Part shown: positions 45,654 through 53,413 of the stretch, piece after piece
Layout of the letters: each line of letters opens with the position of its first letter
Numbering within the stretch: the first letter of the stretch is position 1
Origin: Shewanella litoralis
Lineage (GTDB): Bacteria; Pseudomonadota; Gammaproteobacteria; Enterobacterales; Shewanellaceae
DNA: 64,000 bases
Assembly: GCF_009828585.1 (NCBI RefSeq)
Contig: NZ_WSRZ01000001.1
Location: 299,382-363,381 of the forward strand
Direction of reading: 5' to 3'
Program-made: the position numbers and the translations under genes
Notes under the pieces: model-generated
What the model was told of the DNA's origin: nothing
The model's database searches: none
What the model saw: only the letters and a program-made list of their open reading frames with translations

Positions 45654-46802
45654 CTATTTTTGTGGTTGGTCAGCCGTTAATACTTGCGCAGAAACTGGTG
45701 CACCTGGACGGATTTTTTGCAGCCCTTCGACAATCAACTTATCGCCCACTGCTAAACCATCCACAATACGCCATTGGCTGCCGATCACTTCAGCGGTTTT
45801 GACTACGCGCATTTCAGCATTACTGTCTTTATCAACCAGCATTGCAACCGCCTGGCCTTTGCTGTTACGGGTAATCGCGCGCTGCGGCACTAATATTGCC
45901 TGTGGATCTTGGCCTGCATTTAACTGGGCGCGCACATACATACCCGGTAATAAAGTGCCATTAGGGTTAGGAAACTCTGCACGTAATGTCACCGAACCGG
46001 TCGATTCATCTACATTGACTTCGGCAAACTGCAATGTACCTTCGTGTTCATAGATGCTGCCATCTTCGAGCATTAAGGTTACTTTGGCGTTGTCACTTTT
46101 AAGCAACTGCCCAGAACGAAGATTGGCTTTTAAGCGCAAAAGCTGCGCACTTGATTGAACGATGTCGATATTAATTGGATCGAGTTGCTGAATGGTCGCA
46201 AGCGTTGCTGCCTGATTAGCGGTAACTAACGCACCGGCTGTCACCGATGACTTGCCAATTCGGCCAGAAATAGGCGCTTTAACCTCGGTGTATTCAAGAT
46301 TAATATTGGCCGTATTAATGGCAGCTTTAGCCACTGTAACAGCCGCTTGCGCTTCTTTGTATGCCGCTTCAGTTTCATCAAAATCTTGCTTACTCACCGC
46401 ATTAGTTGTAACCAGTTTTGCATAACGTGCTGCTTTAGCTTTAGCAGAACCTAAAGCCGCATTGGCTCTAGCTAAATCGGCTTCGGCACTCACTAATGCC
46501 GCTTTATAGGTTGCTGAGTCAATTTGATACAGCGATTGACCCTGGGCAACTTCGCTGCCTTCGGTAAACGCACGCTTAGTGACAATACCTGATACCTGCG
46601 GACGAACTTCTGCTTCTAAAAATGCACGACTACGGCCTGGTAATTCAACCGTAATGGCTTGCGATACTGCTTCAATAGTCATCACACCGACGGGAGAAGG
46701 AGGCTGTTGCTGTTGTGCCTGAGCGGCATCCTCAGCTTTACCACAAGCGGTAATCCATAATGCGGCAGATATAACCGCGGCGACTTTCAATGCTTTATGC
46801 AT
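45654..46802 (-). CDS. acrA: RND membrane-fusion protein, AcrA/MexA type
   Basis: The 382-residue precursor has a lipoprotein-type start (ALWITACGK with a candidate lipid Cys near residue 20). The barrel-sandwich region (AEVRPQVSGIVTKRAF), a long helical hairpin and a beta-barrel end (LPGMYVRAQL) follow. AGGAGC precedes the ATG. It bridges the RND permease and an outer-membrane channel. It leads the two-gene operon; 320 bases upstream are without a gene. Confidence 0.92.
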   Translation of the reverse strand: MHKALKVAAVISAALWITACGKAEDAAQAQQQQPPSPVGVMTIEAVSQAITVELPGRSRAFLEAEVRPQVSGIVTKRAFTEGSEVAQGQSLYQIDSATYKAALVSAEADLARANAALGSAKAKAARYAKLVTTNAVSKQDFDETEAAYKEAQAAVTVAKAAINTANINLEYTEVKAPISGRIGKSSVTAGALVTANQAATLATIQQLDPINIDIVQSSAQLLRLKANLRSGQLLKSDNAKVTLMLEDGSIYEHEGTLQFAEVNVDESTGSVTLRAEFPNPNGTLLPGMYVRAQLNAGQDPQAILVPQRAITRNSKGQAVAMLVDKDSNAEMRVVKTAEVIGSQWRIVDGLAVGDKLIVEGLQKIRPGAPVSAQVLTADQPQK

Positions 46803-47122
46803 GTGTGCTCCTACTCCGATTCACGTTCAATATGGTTCCTCAGTCTTGAGGTTTTCCATCTGAAATAGCTAAAATTAAACTGGTAAATATTCTGTGTTCT
46901 TTATCGCATAGGGACAAAATTCAAACAACTCAACCTGATGCAATAAATTGTAAACAAATAATAAGCTTAGGTTATACATAGACAATTTGTTAATAACTTG
47001 TTGCTTTATATTGAGCAATCAAACAAATTGGCTCAATTTAACGATTAAGCGCACCTCATATCAGCATATTGGCCATATCAAGGTTTTGCCTTCGCGTTAG
47101 GCACTACCATCACCAACATAGG
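46803..47122. other. 320-base region upstream of acrAB
   Basis: This AT-rich intergenic DNA separates the acrA promoter region from the end of the MBL hydrolase gene. It must hold the acrAB promoter. No clear operator or gene is recognised. Confidence 0.4.
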
Positions 47123-48259
47123 TTAATTCTGATCTGTGACAACCTCATTTAATTCATCCATGTTATTTGAATTAACTCGCTGCTCTGCCTTATCCGTCTC
47201 AGGATCTATCATAATGTCGCGCCACCATAGCTCGTTAGCTTGTGGATTTTCCAGCAGCACAGCCTGACCAAATTTAGGGGTTAACAAGGTGACATTATGT
47301 TGTTGTGCCAACAGAGTAATACGCTCGAAAGGTTCAAACCAATCATGCAGGGCCAGGTCAAAAGTGCCATTGTGTACTGGCATCATTGCCTTAGCGTTAA
47401 CATCAATATGTGCCTGTAGACTTTGTTCTGGCAACATATGAATGTCGCTCCACAATTCATTATAGGCGCCCGTTTCAATCATGCTTAAATCAAATGGCCC
47501 GTATAACTCGCCAATCTGTTTAAAGCCATTAAAGTAGCCACTGTCGCCGCTATAAAACACCTTGTGATGTAAACCTTGAATAACCCAGCTGGCCCATAAT
47601 GTTTGGTCGCGGTCTAACAAGCCACGGCCAGAAAAATGTTGCGCAGGCGTGGCCGTAATGTGTAAACCATTCAACTCAACTGATTGCCACCACTCAAACT
47701 CGGTGACTTGAATGGGATCGACGCCCCAATCGGTTAAGTAGTCACCCACTTTTAAAGGGGTAATAAAATGCTCTACTTTAGCTGCGAGCTGCTCAATGGC
47801 GGCTTTATCAAGGTGATCGTAATGATCATGGCTAATAATGACCGCTTTAATAGAGGGTAAATCTGCAATACTGATCGGTGATTGATGAAAACGCTTCGGC
47901 CCAGCCCACTGAACAGGCGATGCACGCTCACTAAATACCGGATCGATTAACACATACTCACCGTCAATACGCATTAACAAGGTGGAATGGCCTAAGCGAT
48001 AAACGGCATCTTCTGTCGATTGTGCAAGCAGAGTTTGCGTTAATGTCTCTAACGGCACGGCATTTTTAGGTGCAGGCGCTTTGCGCTGAGTATTCCAGTA
48101 AGCTTTAGCGATAGGCCACAAACTGCTTAACCCCGCATGATAGGTTTTTTCACTATTCATGAAAGGTTTGCTTTTATTGGCCGCAGACCAGGTTTTAGTG
48201 AGCCACATAATTGCAACTAACACCACAAATCCAACGATAACACCGGTCACTATTTTCAT
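47123..48259 (-). CDS. MBL-fold hydrolase (NAPE-PLD-like), membrane-anchored
   Basis: Starting at the ATG at 48259 (an upstream frame from 48280 would put the operator inside the gene), the protein has an N-terminal membrane helix (about 1-20) and an MBL domain. The motif SHDHYDH (metal site) and downstream H/D (TPAQHFSGR, YSGDSGYF, PVHNGTF) match the NAPE-PLD/RomA-like group. It is divergent from a TetR gene with a clear operator between, so it is probably induced by a specific compound. Substrate unknown; phospholipids or lactone-like compounds are possible. Confidence 0.83.
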   Translation of the reverse strand: MKIVTGVIVGFVVLVAIMWLTKTWSAANKSKPFMNSEKTYHAGLSSLWPIAKAYWNTQRKAPAPKNAVPLETLTQTLLAQSTEDAVYRLGHSTLLMRIDGEYVLIDPVFSERASPVQWAGPKRFHQSPISIADLPSIKAVIISHDHYDHLDKAAIEQLAAKVEHFITPLKVGDYLTDWGVDPIQVTEFEWWQSVELNGLHITATPAQHFSGRGLLDRDQTLWASWVIQGLHHKVFYSGDSGYFNGFKQIGELYGPFDLSMIETGAYNELWSDIHMLPEQSLQAHIDVNAKAMMPVHNGTFDLALHDWFEPFERITLLAQQHNVTLLTPKFGQAVLLENPQANELWWRDIMIDPETDKAEQRVNSNNMDELNEVVTDQN

Positions 48260-48278
48260 TTCGACACCAATAAAGTAC

Positions 48279-48293
48279 ACTACACGGTGTAGT
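48279..48293. promoter_or_regulatory. TetR operator
   Basis: The perfect 15-base palindrome ACTACAC-G-GTGTAGT lies between the divergent MBL and TetR genes, 20 bases upstream of the MBL ATG. A weaker related sequence (CTGCTCAGTGTA) is near 48320. It is the likely binding site of the TetR protein encoded at 48366. Confidence 0.7.
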
Positions 48294-48365
48294 TTAATAA
48301 TCTCTCATTGAAAAGTAAACTGCTCAGTGTAAAATATCTTCCATAAATTAAATACAGTGCTGACC

Positions 48366-48974
48366 ATGACTCAAAAAAAACAAACTCGTAGCCAAATTAA
48401 ACGTGCGGCCATTATTGAAGCTGCCAGAACAACTTTTAAAGCTTTAGGGGTTACGGCGACGAGTATGGACAAATTAGCCGAAGTGGCAGGAGTATCAAAA
48501 CGCACGGTTTATAATCACTTTGCCACTAAAGAAGCGCTAGTGATGACCTTGATGACCGATTTATGGCAACAGGCATTATCGCAACCTTCTGAACCTTATG
48601 ATCCAAACACACCGCTGGCACCGCAGTTACAACAGTTAATACGCTGTGATATAGATTATATTCAGTCAGAAGAGCACATTGAAGTGTCGCGGATGGTGAT
48701 TGGACACTTGTTTTATACATCTGAAATGCAACAAGAAATCCAAAAAATCATTAAAGAAGAAACCGCAATTTTAAGATGGATTAAAGCGGCCGACAAAGAT
48801 GGCCGAATCAAAGTAGATGATATTGAACAGGCACAAACCCATGTGCAAAGCTTAATTAAAGGCCAATGTTTTTGGCCATTAATTTTCCAAATTATCGAGC
48901 CATTAACTGACGAAGAAAAAGACCAGCACGCGGCAGAAGTCGTTAAAGTGTTTTTAAGCCGTTATCAGGTTTAG
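48366..48974 (+). CDS. TetR-family regulator
   Basis: The protein has about 202 residues from the ATG at 48366; a GTG at 48357 is the alternative. The helix-turn-helix (about 22-62; TSMDKLAEVAGVSKRTVYNHF) and a C-terminal AefR-like helical domain are seen. It is divergent from the MBL hydrolase gene, and the palindrome at 48279-48293 is probably its operator for repression of both. Inducer unknown. Confidence 0.87.
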   Translation: MTQKKQTRSQIKRAAIIEAARTTFKALGVTATSMDKLAEVAGVSKRTVYNHFATKEALVMTLMTDLWQQALSQPSEPYDPNTPLAPQLQQLIRCDIDYIQSEEHIEVSRMVIGHLFYTSEMQQEIQKIIKEETAILRWIKAADKDGRIKVDDIEQAQTHVQSLIKGQCFWPLIFQIIEPLTDEEKDQHAAEVVKVFLSRYQV

Positions 48975-48992
48975 TCATTATACCCACAACGA

Positions 48993-49679
48993 CTACACCC
49001 TATTGTCGCCCACGCCCAAAGAAATCACTCGGCTGATTTCAGCCAGGCTCTTGCCAGACTCTTGCTGCCAATGATTAAACGCTGCTTGCGTTTGGCGTAA
49101 TGCCGTTTTCGAGGTAAAGCCGGCATCAACCACCTTATGAGCGGTTAAATACGCCTGCACATCCTGGCTAAGTAAAAAGGTGTCTTTACCAATCGCGCGC
49201 AAAAAGTATGGCCCTGTATTACCGCCCAAACGAGCACCGCGCTTTTTAAGCACTTGCCATAATCCGGTAATATCGTCGGTTGGCCAATTGGCAATAAATT
49301 CAGCAAAGCTGCCGTGTTCAGCATTGATCTGCTGGATCATGTAAGCATTATCAACAATGGCCTGGGTTTTCTTTTGATGGCGAATAAGCGCAGGATCGCT
49401 AGCACGTTGTTGAATTTGATCTGGCGATAACATCAATACTTTCATGGGTTCAAAGTCAAAAAACGCTTTTTCGTAAGCAGGCCATTTATTGTCGACCACG
49501 CGCCACACAAAACCACTTTGAAACACCCGCTTGCTGATGACAGACAACAATTGTGCATCAGAATATTCACTGATTTCTTCGGCGTTTAACGTGTCGGGTA
49601 ATAACGAGTTCACGATTGCTGGCCCGCCTTTACGCTCGCAAGCACGCGCCCAAATATCACTGAATTTTTCTAATGCCAC
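48993..49679 (-). CDS. DNA-3-methyladenine glycosylase I (Tag)-like protein
   Basis: The 228-residue protein has the Tag-like body: LLSVISKRVFQSGFVWRVVDNKWPAYEKAFFDFE, split by its own motif break, and LIRHQKKTQAIVDNA, where Tag has IIRNRxKI. The N-terminal Cys/His zinc site and the YHDxEWG motif of typical Tag are absent, so this is a divergent member. The start is a GTG with AAAGGAG upstream. It should act on alkylated bases, but the missing residues leave this uncertain. Confidence 0.7.
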   Translation of the reverse strand: MALEKFSDIWARACERKGGPAIVNSLLPDTLNAEEISEYSDAQLLSVISKRVFQSGFVWRVVDNKWPAYEKAFFDFEPMKVLMLSPDQIQQRASDPALIRHQKKTQAIVDNAYMIQQINAEHGSFAEFIANWPTDDITGLWQVLKKRGARLGGNTGPYFLRAIGKDTFLLSQDVQAYLTAHKVVDAGFTSKTALRQTQAAFNHWQQESGKSLAEISRVISLGVGDNRV

Positions 49680-49768
49680 CGTGCCACTCCTTTCATCTTA
49701 TCAACCTAAAAATGCTAATACGACAGAGTCAGATTGATTGATCTAAATATACTAAAAATCAATGATAG

Positions 49769-50299
49769 TTATGTATTACACTCTTTTTTGAGTTGTAAAA
49801 ACTGTTTCCATTTTACCACTTCGGCCGGCAGTTCAGGCGTACCACCGGTATAACCCGCTGCCGTAATTAAGGTTTCGATAGGCACTTGCTTACCACGGCA
49901 TACAAACACCCCGCGAACATGGGCAATACAATGTAAACCGCGCGCCGTCACCATACGATGCTCAATGTAGAAGTATTTTTCATCCCAACCGACAATTTTG
50001 GTTTCGATAGTAAACTTTTCAAATGGTTTAATATCACGGATATAAGTAAACTCAGCGGCATTGACGATAGGTAGCCATTTGTTCTTTAAAAACTGCTTCA
50101 TTAAACCAATTTCAGCAATCAAATAAGTACGCGCTAAATCCATAAAAGCAGGATAACGCGAGTTGGTTAAATGCATATTGATGTCGCAATCTAACGGCAA
50201 AACACGATAGTTAATTTTACTGGTGCCTAAAAAATCAATACGTTTGCAATGGCCTATTCGCCATAAAAACAATAACGCAAAACGAAAATACAGATTCAT
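49769..50299 (-). CDS. Hot-dog thioesterase-like protein
   Basis: The 176-residue protein has a THEM6/4HBT_2-like pattern: RVLPLDCDINMHLTNSRYPAFMDLAR (with the D-x-x-x-H-L-x-N core), AAEFTYIRDIKPFEKFTIE and a late beta-sheet. It could hydrolyse acyl-CoA or act on lipid intermediates. AGGAG precedes the ATG. It is a single gene upstream of the riboswitch-ribB region on the opposite strand. Confidence 0.78.
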   Translation of the reverse strand: MNLYFRFALLFLWRIGHCKRIDFLGTSKINYRVLPLDCDINMHLTNSRYPAFMDLARTYLIAEIGLMKQFLKNKWLPIVNAAEFTYIRDIKPFEKFTIETKIVGWDEKYFYIEHRMVTARGLHCIAHVRGVFVCRGKQVPIETLITAAGYTGGTPELPAEVVKWKQFLQLKKECNT

Positions 50300-50586
50300 T
50301 TACCACTACTCCTATTGTTAGCGCGACAGGCTAACAAAGGTCATACCAGCGAGCAAGGAGCTTTGCTGTCTTTGACTTATTTAACACTCAATCATCAACA
50401 CAAACTCAACACCGTACCGTAATTTGTTACTCTTTTTGCGACTCATCCCCCTTTCCATCTCAGGCTTAACTGATTACCATAGCAACGCGGTGTTAACTTG
50501 TTGGTGTTGTTAAGACACTAGCAAGTTGAACAACAGCATTTATCGTTATCGACAAATGCGAAACGCAAACAACATTATTTATAATT
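50300..50586. other. Intergenic region upstream of the FMN riboswitch
   Basis: About 287 bases between the thioesterase start and the RFN element should hold both promoters. No other feature is recognised. Confidence 0.35.
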
Positions 50587-50743
50587 CTCAGGGCGGGGCG
50601 CAATTCCCCACCGGCGGTAAACTTGAAAAAGTAAGCCCGCGAGCGCTCGATTCGTCGAGGTCAGCAGATCTGGTGACTTAGTATTACTTAAAGGTAATGT
50701 CTAACAGTCCAGAGCCGACGGTTATAGTCCGGATGAGAGAGAA
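50587..50743 (+). ncRNA. FMN riboswitch (RFN element)
   Basis: The conserved RFN blocks are present in order: CTCAGGGCGGGGCGCAATTC, CCCACCGGCGGTAAAC, the GCCCGCGAGCGC block, GGTCAGCAGATCTGGTG, and TCCAGAGCCGACGGTTATAG then TCCGGATGAGAGAGAA. A short hairpin AGCC-CTC-GGCT followed by TTTT (about 50760-50774) is a candidate expression platform. The AGCCGACGG of the aptamer is nearly complementary to CCCTCGGCT there, so the two could switch pairing. It controls ribB by FMN. Confidence 0.92.
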
Positions 50744-50843
50744 TGGAGAGACATCAATTAGCCCTCGGCTTTTTGGTGCAATTTGTTTTGGATTTATATC
50801 CCTCTTTACAAGCCCTGATTCTGGTCATTTTAGGAGTACAACC

Positions 50844-51500
50844 ATGAATCAGCTTTCACTACTTGCCGAATTTGGCGAACCTATCACCCGTGTCGAAAAT
50901 GCCCTTGCTGCGCTTAGAGAAGGCCGTGGCGTATTATTGCTCGATGATGAAGATCGCGAAAACGAAGGCGACATTATTTATTCAGTTGAGCATTTAACCA
51001 CAGCCCAAATGGCATTAATGATCCGCGAATGCAGCGGTATTGTGTGTTTATGTTTAACCGACGATCACGCCAACAAACTTGAATTACCACCGATGGTTAC
51101 CGACAACAATAGTGCTAACCAAACTGCATTTACGGTGTCGATTGAAGCTAAAGTGGGCGTGACTACAGGCGTTTCAGCACAAGACCGCGTTACCACCATT
51201 AAAACGGCCGCTAATCGTGATGCTAAAGCCTCAGACTTAGCGCGCCCAGGACACGTATTTCCGCTACGTGCTCGCGCTGGCGGGGTAATGTCTCGTCGTG
51301 GTCACACTGAAGGTACAGTTGATTTAATGCAAATGGCCGGCTTAATGCCTGCAGGGGTGTTATGTGAACTCACCAACGAAGACGGCAGCATGGCGAAAGC
51401 GCCAGAAATCGTCGCGTTTGGTTTAAAGCACAATATGCCTGTACTGACCATCGAAGACATGGTGATGTACCGCAACCAGTATGATTTGAAGTTAGCGTAA
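50844..51500 (+). CDS. ribB: 3,4-dihydroxy-2-butanone-4-phosphate synthase RibB
   Basis: The 218-residue protein starts at the ATG at 50844 with TAGGAG 8 bases upstream; a longer frame runs back into the riboswitch. It has [12 protein letters not shown] (metal and substrate binding), the CSGIVCLCL segment and [16 protein letters not shown] near the centre, all typical of RibB. It converts ribulose 5-phosphate to the four-carbon precursor of riboflavin. The monofunctional length matches E. coli RibB. The FMN riboswitch sets feedback. Confidence 0.95.
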   Translation: MNQLSLLAEFGEPITRVENALAALREGRGVLLLDDEDRENEGDIIYSVEHLTTAQMALMIRECSGIVCLCLTDDHANKLELPPMVTDNNSANQTAFTVSIEAKVGVTTGVSAQDRVTTIKTAANRDAKASDLARPGHVFPLRARAGGVMSRRGHTEGTVDLMQMAGLMPAGVLCELTNEDGSMAKAPEIVAFGLKHNMPVLTIEDMVMYRNQYDLKLA

Positions 51501-51525
51501 ATAAAACCTAATTCATTTCAAACCT

Positions 51526-51549
51526 AGAGGCGCATTGCGCCTCTTTTTT
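51526..51549 (+). terminator. ribB terminator
   Basis: AGAGGCGC pairs with GCGCCTCT around a 3-base loop and is followed by a T run, 26 bases after the ribB stop. Confidence 0.85.
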
Positions 51550-51568
51550 ATGCCGATTTACCACTCAG

Positions 51569-52432
51569 TCAAAGCTCGGTAATAAAGGCCTGATACTGCT
51601 GCATTGTGGTTGCCTCTTCTAGCATGCCTTGATGGCCGATATTAGGTACCATAATGAACTGCTTATTAGCAGACTTGCTTGCTGCAAACAGTTTTTCAGA
51701 CAGTGCTGGCGGCACTTCTTCATCATCCTCTGCGGCAATCACCAATAATGGGCCTTGGTAATATTGCGCGACCACTTGCTTATTATCTGTTTTACGAAAA
51801 TCTTCTGGCATTTCCAACGTCATAAACGGTGCCATATACCAGGGTGTTTTTTCATCGACCCAATCGTCGGCATTGGTGGCCGAACCGTGTAAAACCAATG
51901 CATCTATTTTATTATTTCTGGCTAAGTCTGCGGCAATAAAACTGCCTAACGAGTAGCCGTGCAATATGATTTTTTCGGGCTGATATTGTTGCTGTACATA
52001 GTCTAACTGTTGCTGGGCGTCCAAGATAATATTGTGAATCCGTGGTTTGCCTTCACTGGCGCCAATACCGCGGCGATCCATGATTAAAATATCAGTGTTA
52101 AGCGCTGATAATGCCGTTAAATCGGCCAAACAATGTGGCTGAATTTTCATGCCATTACCCGGATAAAATACCAGGGTTGTGTTGCTGTTTGGGTTATCAA
52201 TAAAAAAGCCATTTAGCTTAACGTGATCACTTGCCTCTAGGCTCAATTGAGTGATTACATGATCCGGCATGGCTTGTTGTAATGCTTGAGTGAACTCAGT
52301 GCTAAAGGCCACGGGCTCTTTATCATTGGCAATAAAACTCTCTTCACTTAAGCGCACTGTGCAGCCAGAGACGATGAGCATCGTCGTGCTAATCATTGCC
52401 ACCGTGATCATTTTTTTTACTGTATTTTGCAT
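51569..52432 (-). CDS. Lipoprotein alpha/beta-hydrolase
   Basis: The 287-residue precursor has a signal sequence ending in LIVSGC (lipid at about Cys24). The hydrolase part has LVFYPGNG, the DRRGIGASEGKP loop, the nucleophile elbow GYSLGS and late DDEEVPP and GHQGML segments for acid and base. AGGACAATGAT precedes the ATG. It is the third gene of a DUF2975-XRE-hydrolase operon (14 bases after XRE). Substrate unknown; it probably acts on esters in the periplasm. Confidence 0.83.
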   Translation of the reverse strand: MQNTVKKMITVAMISTTMLIVSGCTVRLSEESFIANDKEPVAFSTEFTQALQQAMPDHVITQLSLEASDHVKLNGFFIDNPNSNTTLVFYPGNGMKIQPHCLADLTALSALNTDILIMDRRGIGASEGKPRIHNIILDAQQQLDYVQQQYQPEKIILHGYSLGSFIAADLARNNKIDALVLHGSATNADDWVDEKTPWYMAPFMTLEMPEDFRKTDNKQVVAQYYQGPLLVIAAEDDEEVPPALSEKLFAASKSANKQFIMVPNIGHQGMLEEATTMQQYQAFITEL

Positions 52433-52446
52433 ATCATTGTCCTTAA

Positions 52447-52656
52447 TTATTGATCTTCCTTGTGGATTAAAATGTCACCTGGCGAGCACTGTAAATGCTG
52501 GCAAATGGCGTCGAGTGTTGAAAACCGAATCGCTTTAGCACGGCCGCTGCGTAATACCGACAAATTTTGCGGTGTAATACCGACCAATTCTGCTAGCTCA
52601 GTTGACTTCATCTTGCGCTTTGCCAGCATCACGTCTAACTCAATAATAATGGCCAT
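52447..52656 (-). CDS. XRE-family (YozG-like) regulator
   Basis: The 69-residue protein has a lambda-repressor-like fold with the helix-turn-helix STELAELVGITPQNLSVLRSG and ends with QCSPGDILIHKEDQ, as in small YozG/YdaS-like regulators. It begins at the stop of the DUF2975 gene (TAATG overlap), so it is co-translated with it. DUF2975-XRE pairs are common; the XRE protein probably autoregulates, perhaps at the inverted repeat near 53296. Confidence 0.85.
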   Translation of the reverse strand: MAIIIELDVMLAKRKMKSTELAELVGITPQNLSVLRSGRAKAIRFSTLDAICQHLQCSPGDILIHKEDQ

Positions 52657-53231
52657 TAAATGGTTAACTCCGCCTCTTGTTGCAGTTCAGTCGCGTGCTG
52701 CATCACCCAGGCCACACAGTAAAAAATCATTCCAAATAGCGCATACTTGAGCTCCTGACTTCCCAAGCTAAAATAAACCGGGACCGCACTGGATGTACCG
52801 CTAAAGTGCAGTGAAAAAGCGATGATCATCGGGTAGAAAAGACTGAGTAAAATCCACGCTAAAAAGACCAAAGCAATGTTGCTTAAACAGCGAAAATTAC
52901 CTGGGGTGAACACCTGCCCCTGTTGATACAAAGTGAATAACTGATATAAAAAATAATAAATAAACAAATAAGGCAGAATTTCAACACTGCCCAAAATGAA
53001 CCCTGGATGAAAGCCAGCATCATAAAGGCTTTGCACAATGGCTTGCCAGGGGCTACCAAAATCAACGGCAAGGTAACTGCTAAACCAGCCCCACCAGTCA
53101 ATTGTGAGTACATATTCGCCCGCTTGAAACTCGCCGAACACCATGGTGCCGCAATAGCTACTGGCTTGTAATAAGGCTAAAAAAACGATGAGTAATTTAA
53201 TCCATTTACTGAGTGAAACAATTCTATCCAT
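52656..53231 (-). CDS. DUF2975 membrane protein
   Basis: The 191-residue protein from the ATG at 53231 (MDRIVSLSKWIK) has four membrane helices (about 8-28, 90-110, 125-150 and 165-185) and family features such as LYQLFTLYQQGQVFTPGNFRCL. A longer frame upstream lacks an RBS. It ends in TAATG overlap with the XRE gene. DUF2975-XRE modules occur widely and are thought to form membrane sensor/repressor pairs; the signal is unknown. Confidence 0.82.
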   Translation of the reverse strand: MDRIVSLSKWIKLLIVFLALLQASSYCGTMVFGEFQAGEYVLTIDWWGWFSSYLAVDFGSPWQAIVQSLYDAGFHPGFILGSVEILPYLFIYYFLYQLFTLYQQGQVFTPGNFRCLSNIALVFLAWILLSLFYPMIIAFSLHFSGTSSAVPVYFSLGSQELKYALFGMIFYCVAWVMQHATELQQEAELTI

Positions 53232-53295
53232 GACATTTCTAAGGTTGGCTAATGTTAATTTAACGTTAACATAGTTATTTTTAGTCGACAACAAA

Positions 53296-53312
53296 TTATC
53301 GATAAACGATAA
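53296..53312. promoter_or_regulatory. Inverted repeat upstream of the DUF2975 operon
   Basis: TTATCG-ATAAA-CGATAA lies about 65 bases upstream of the DUF2975 start and is a candidate operator for the XRE protein. A second symmetric stretch (GTTAATTTAACGTTAAC) is at about 53253-53269. Confidence 0.45.
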
Positions 53313-53363
53313 CTCTATTTTATTTATCAACCAAAATGACGCCAGTGAATCAAAGCGCAGGCA

Positions 53364-53393
53364 TAAAAAAACCGACAATCAATGCCGGTTTTT
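53364..53393 (-). terminator. prlC terminator
   Basis: On the minus strand, ACCGGC, a loop, then GTCGGT followed by a long T run, just after the oligopeptidase stop. Confidence 0.75.
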
Positions 53394-53413
53394 AACGGGT
53401 TTACATTAATGAT

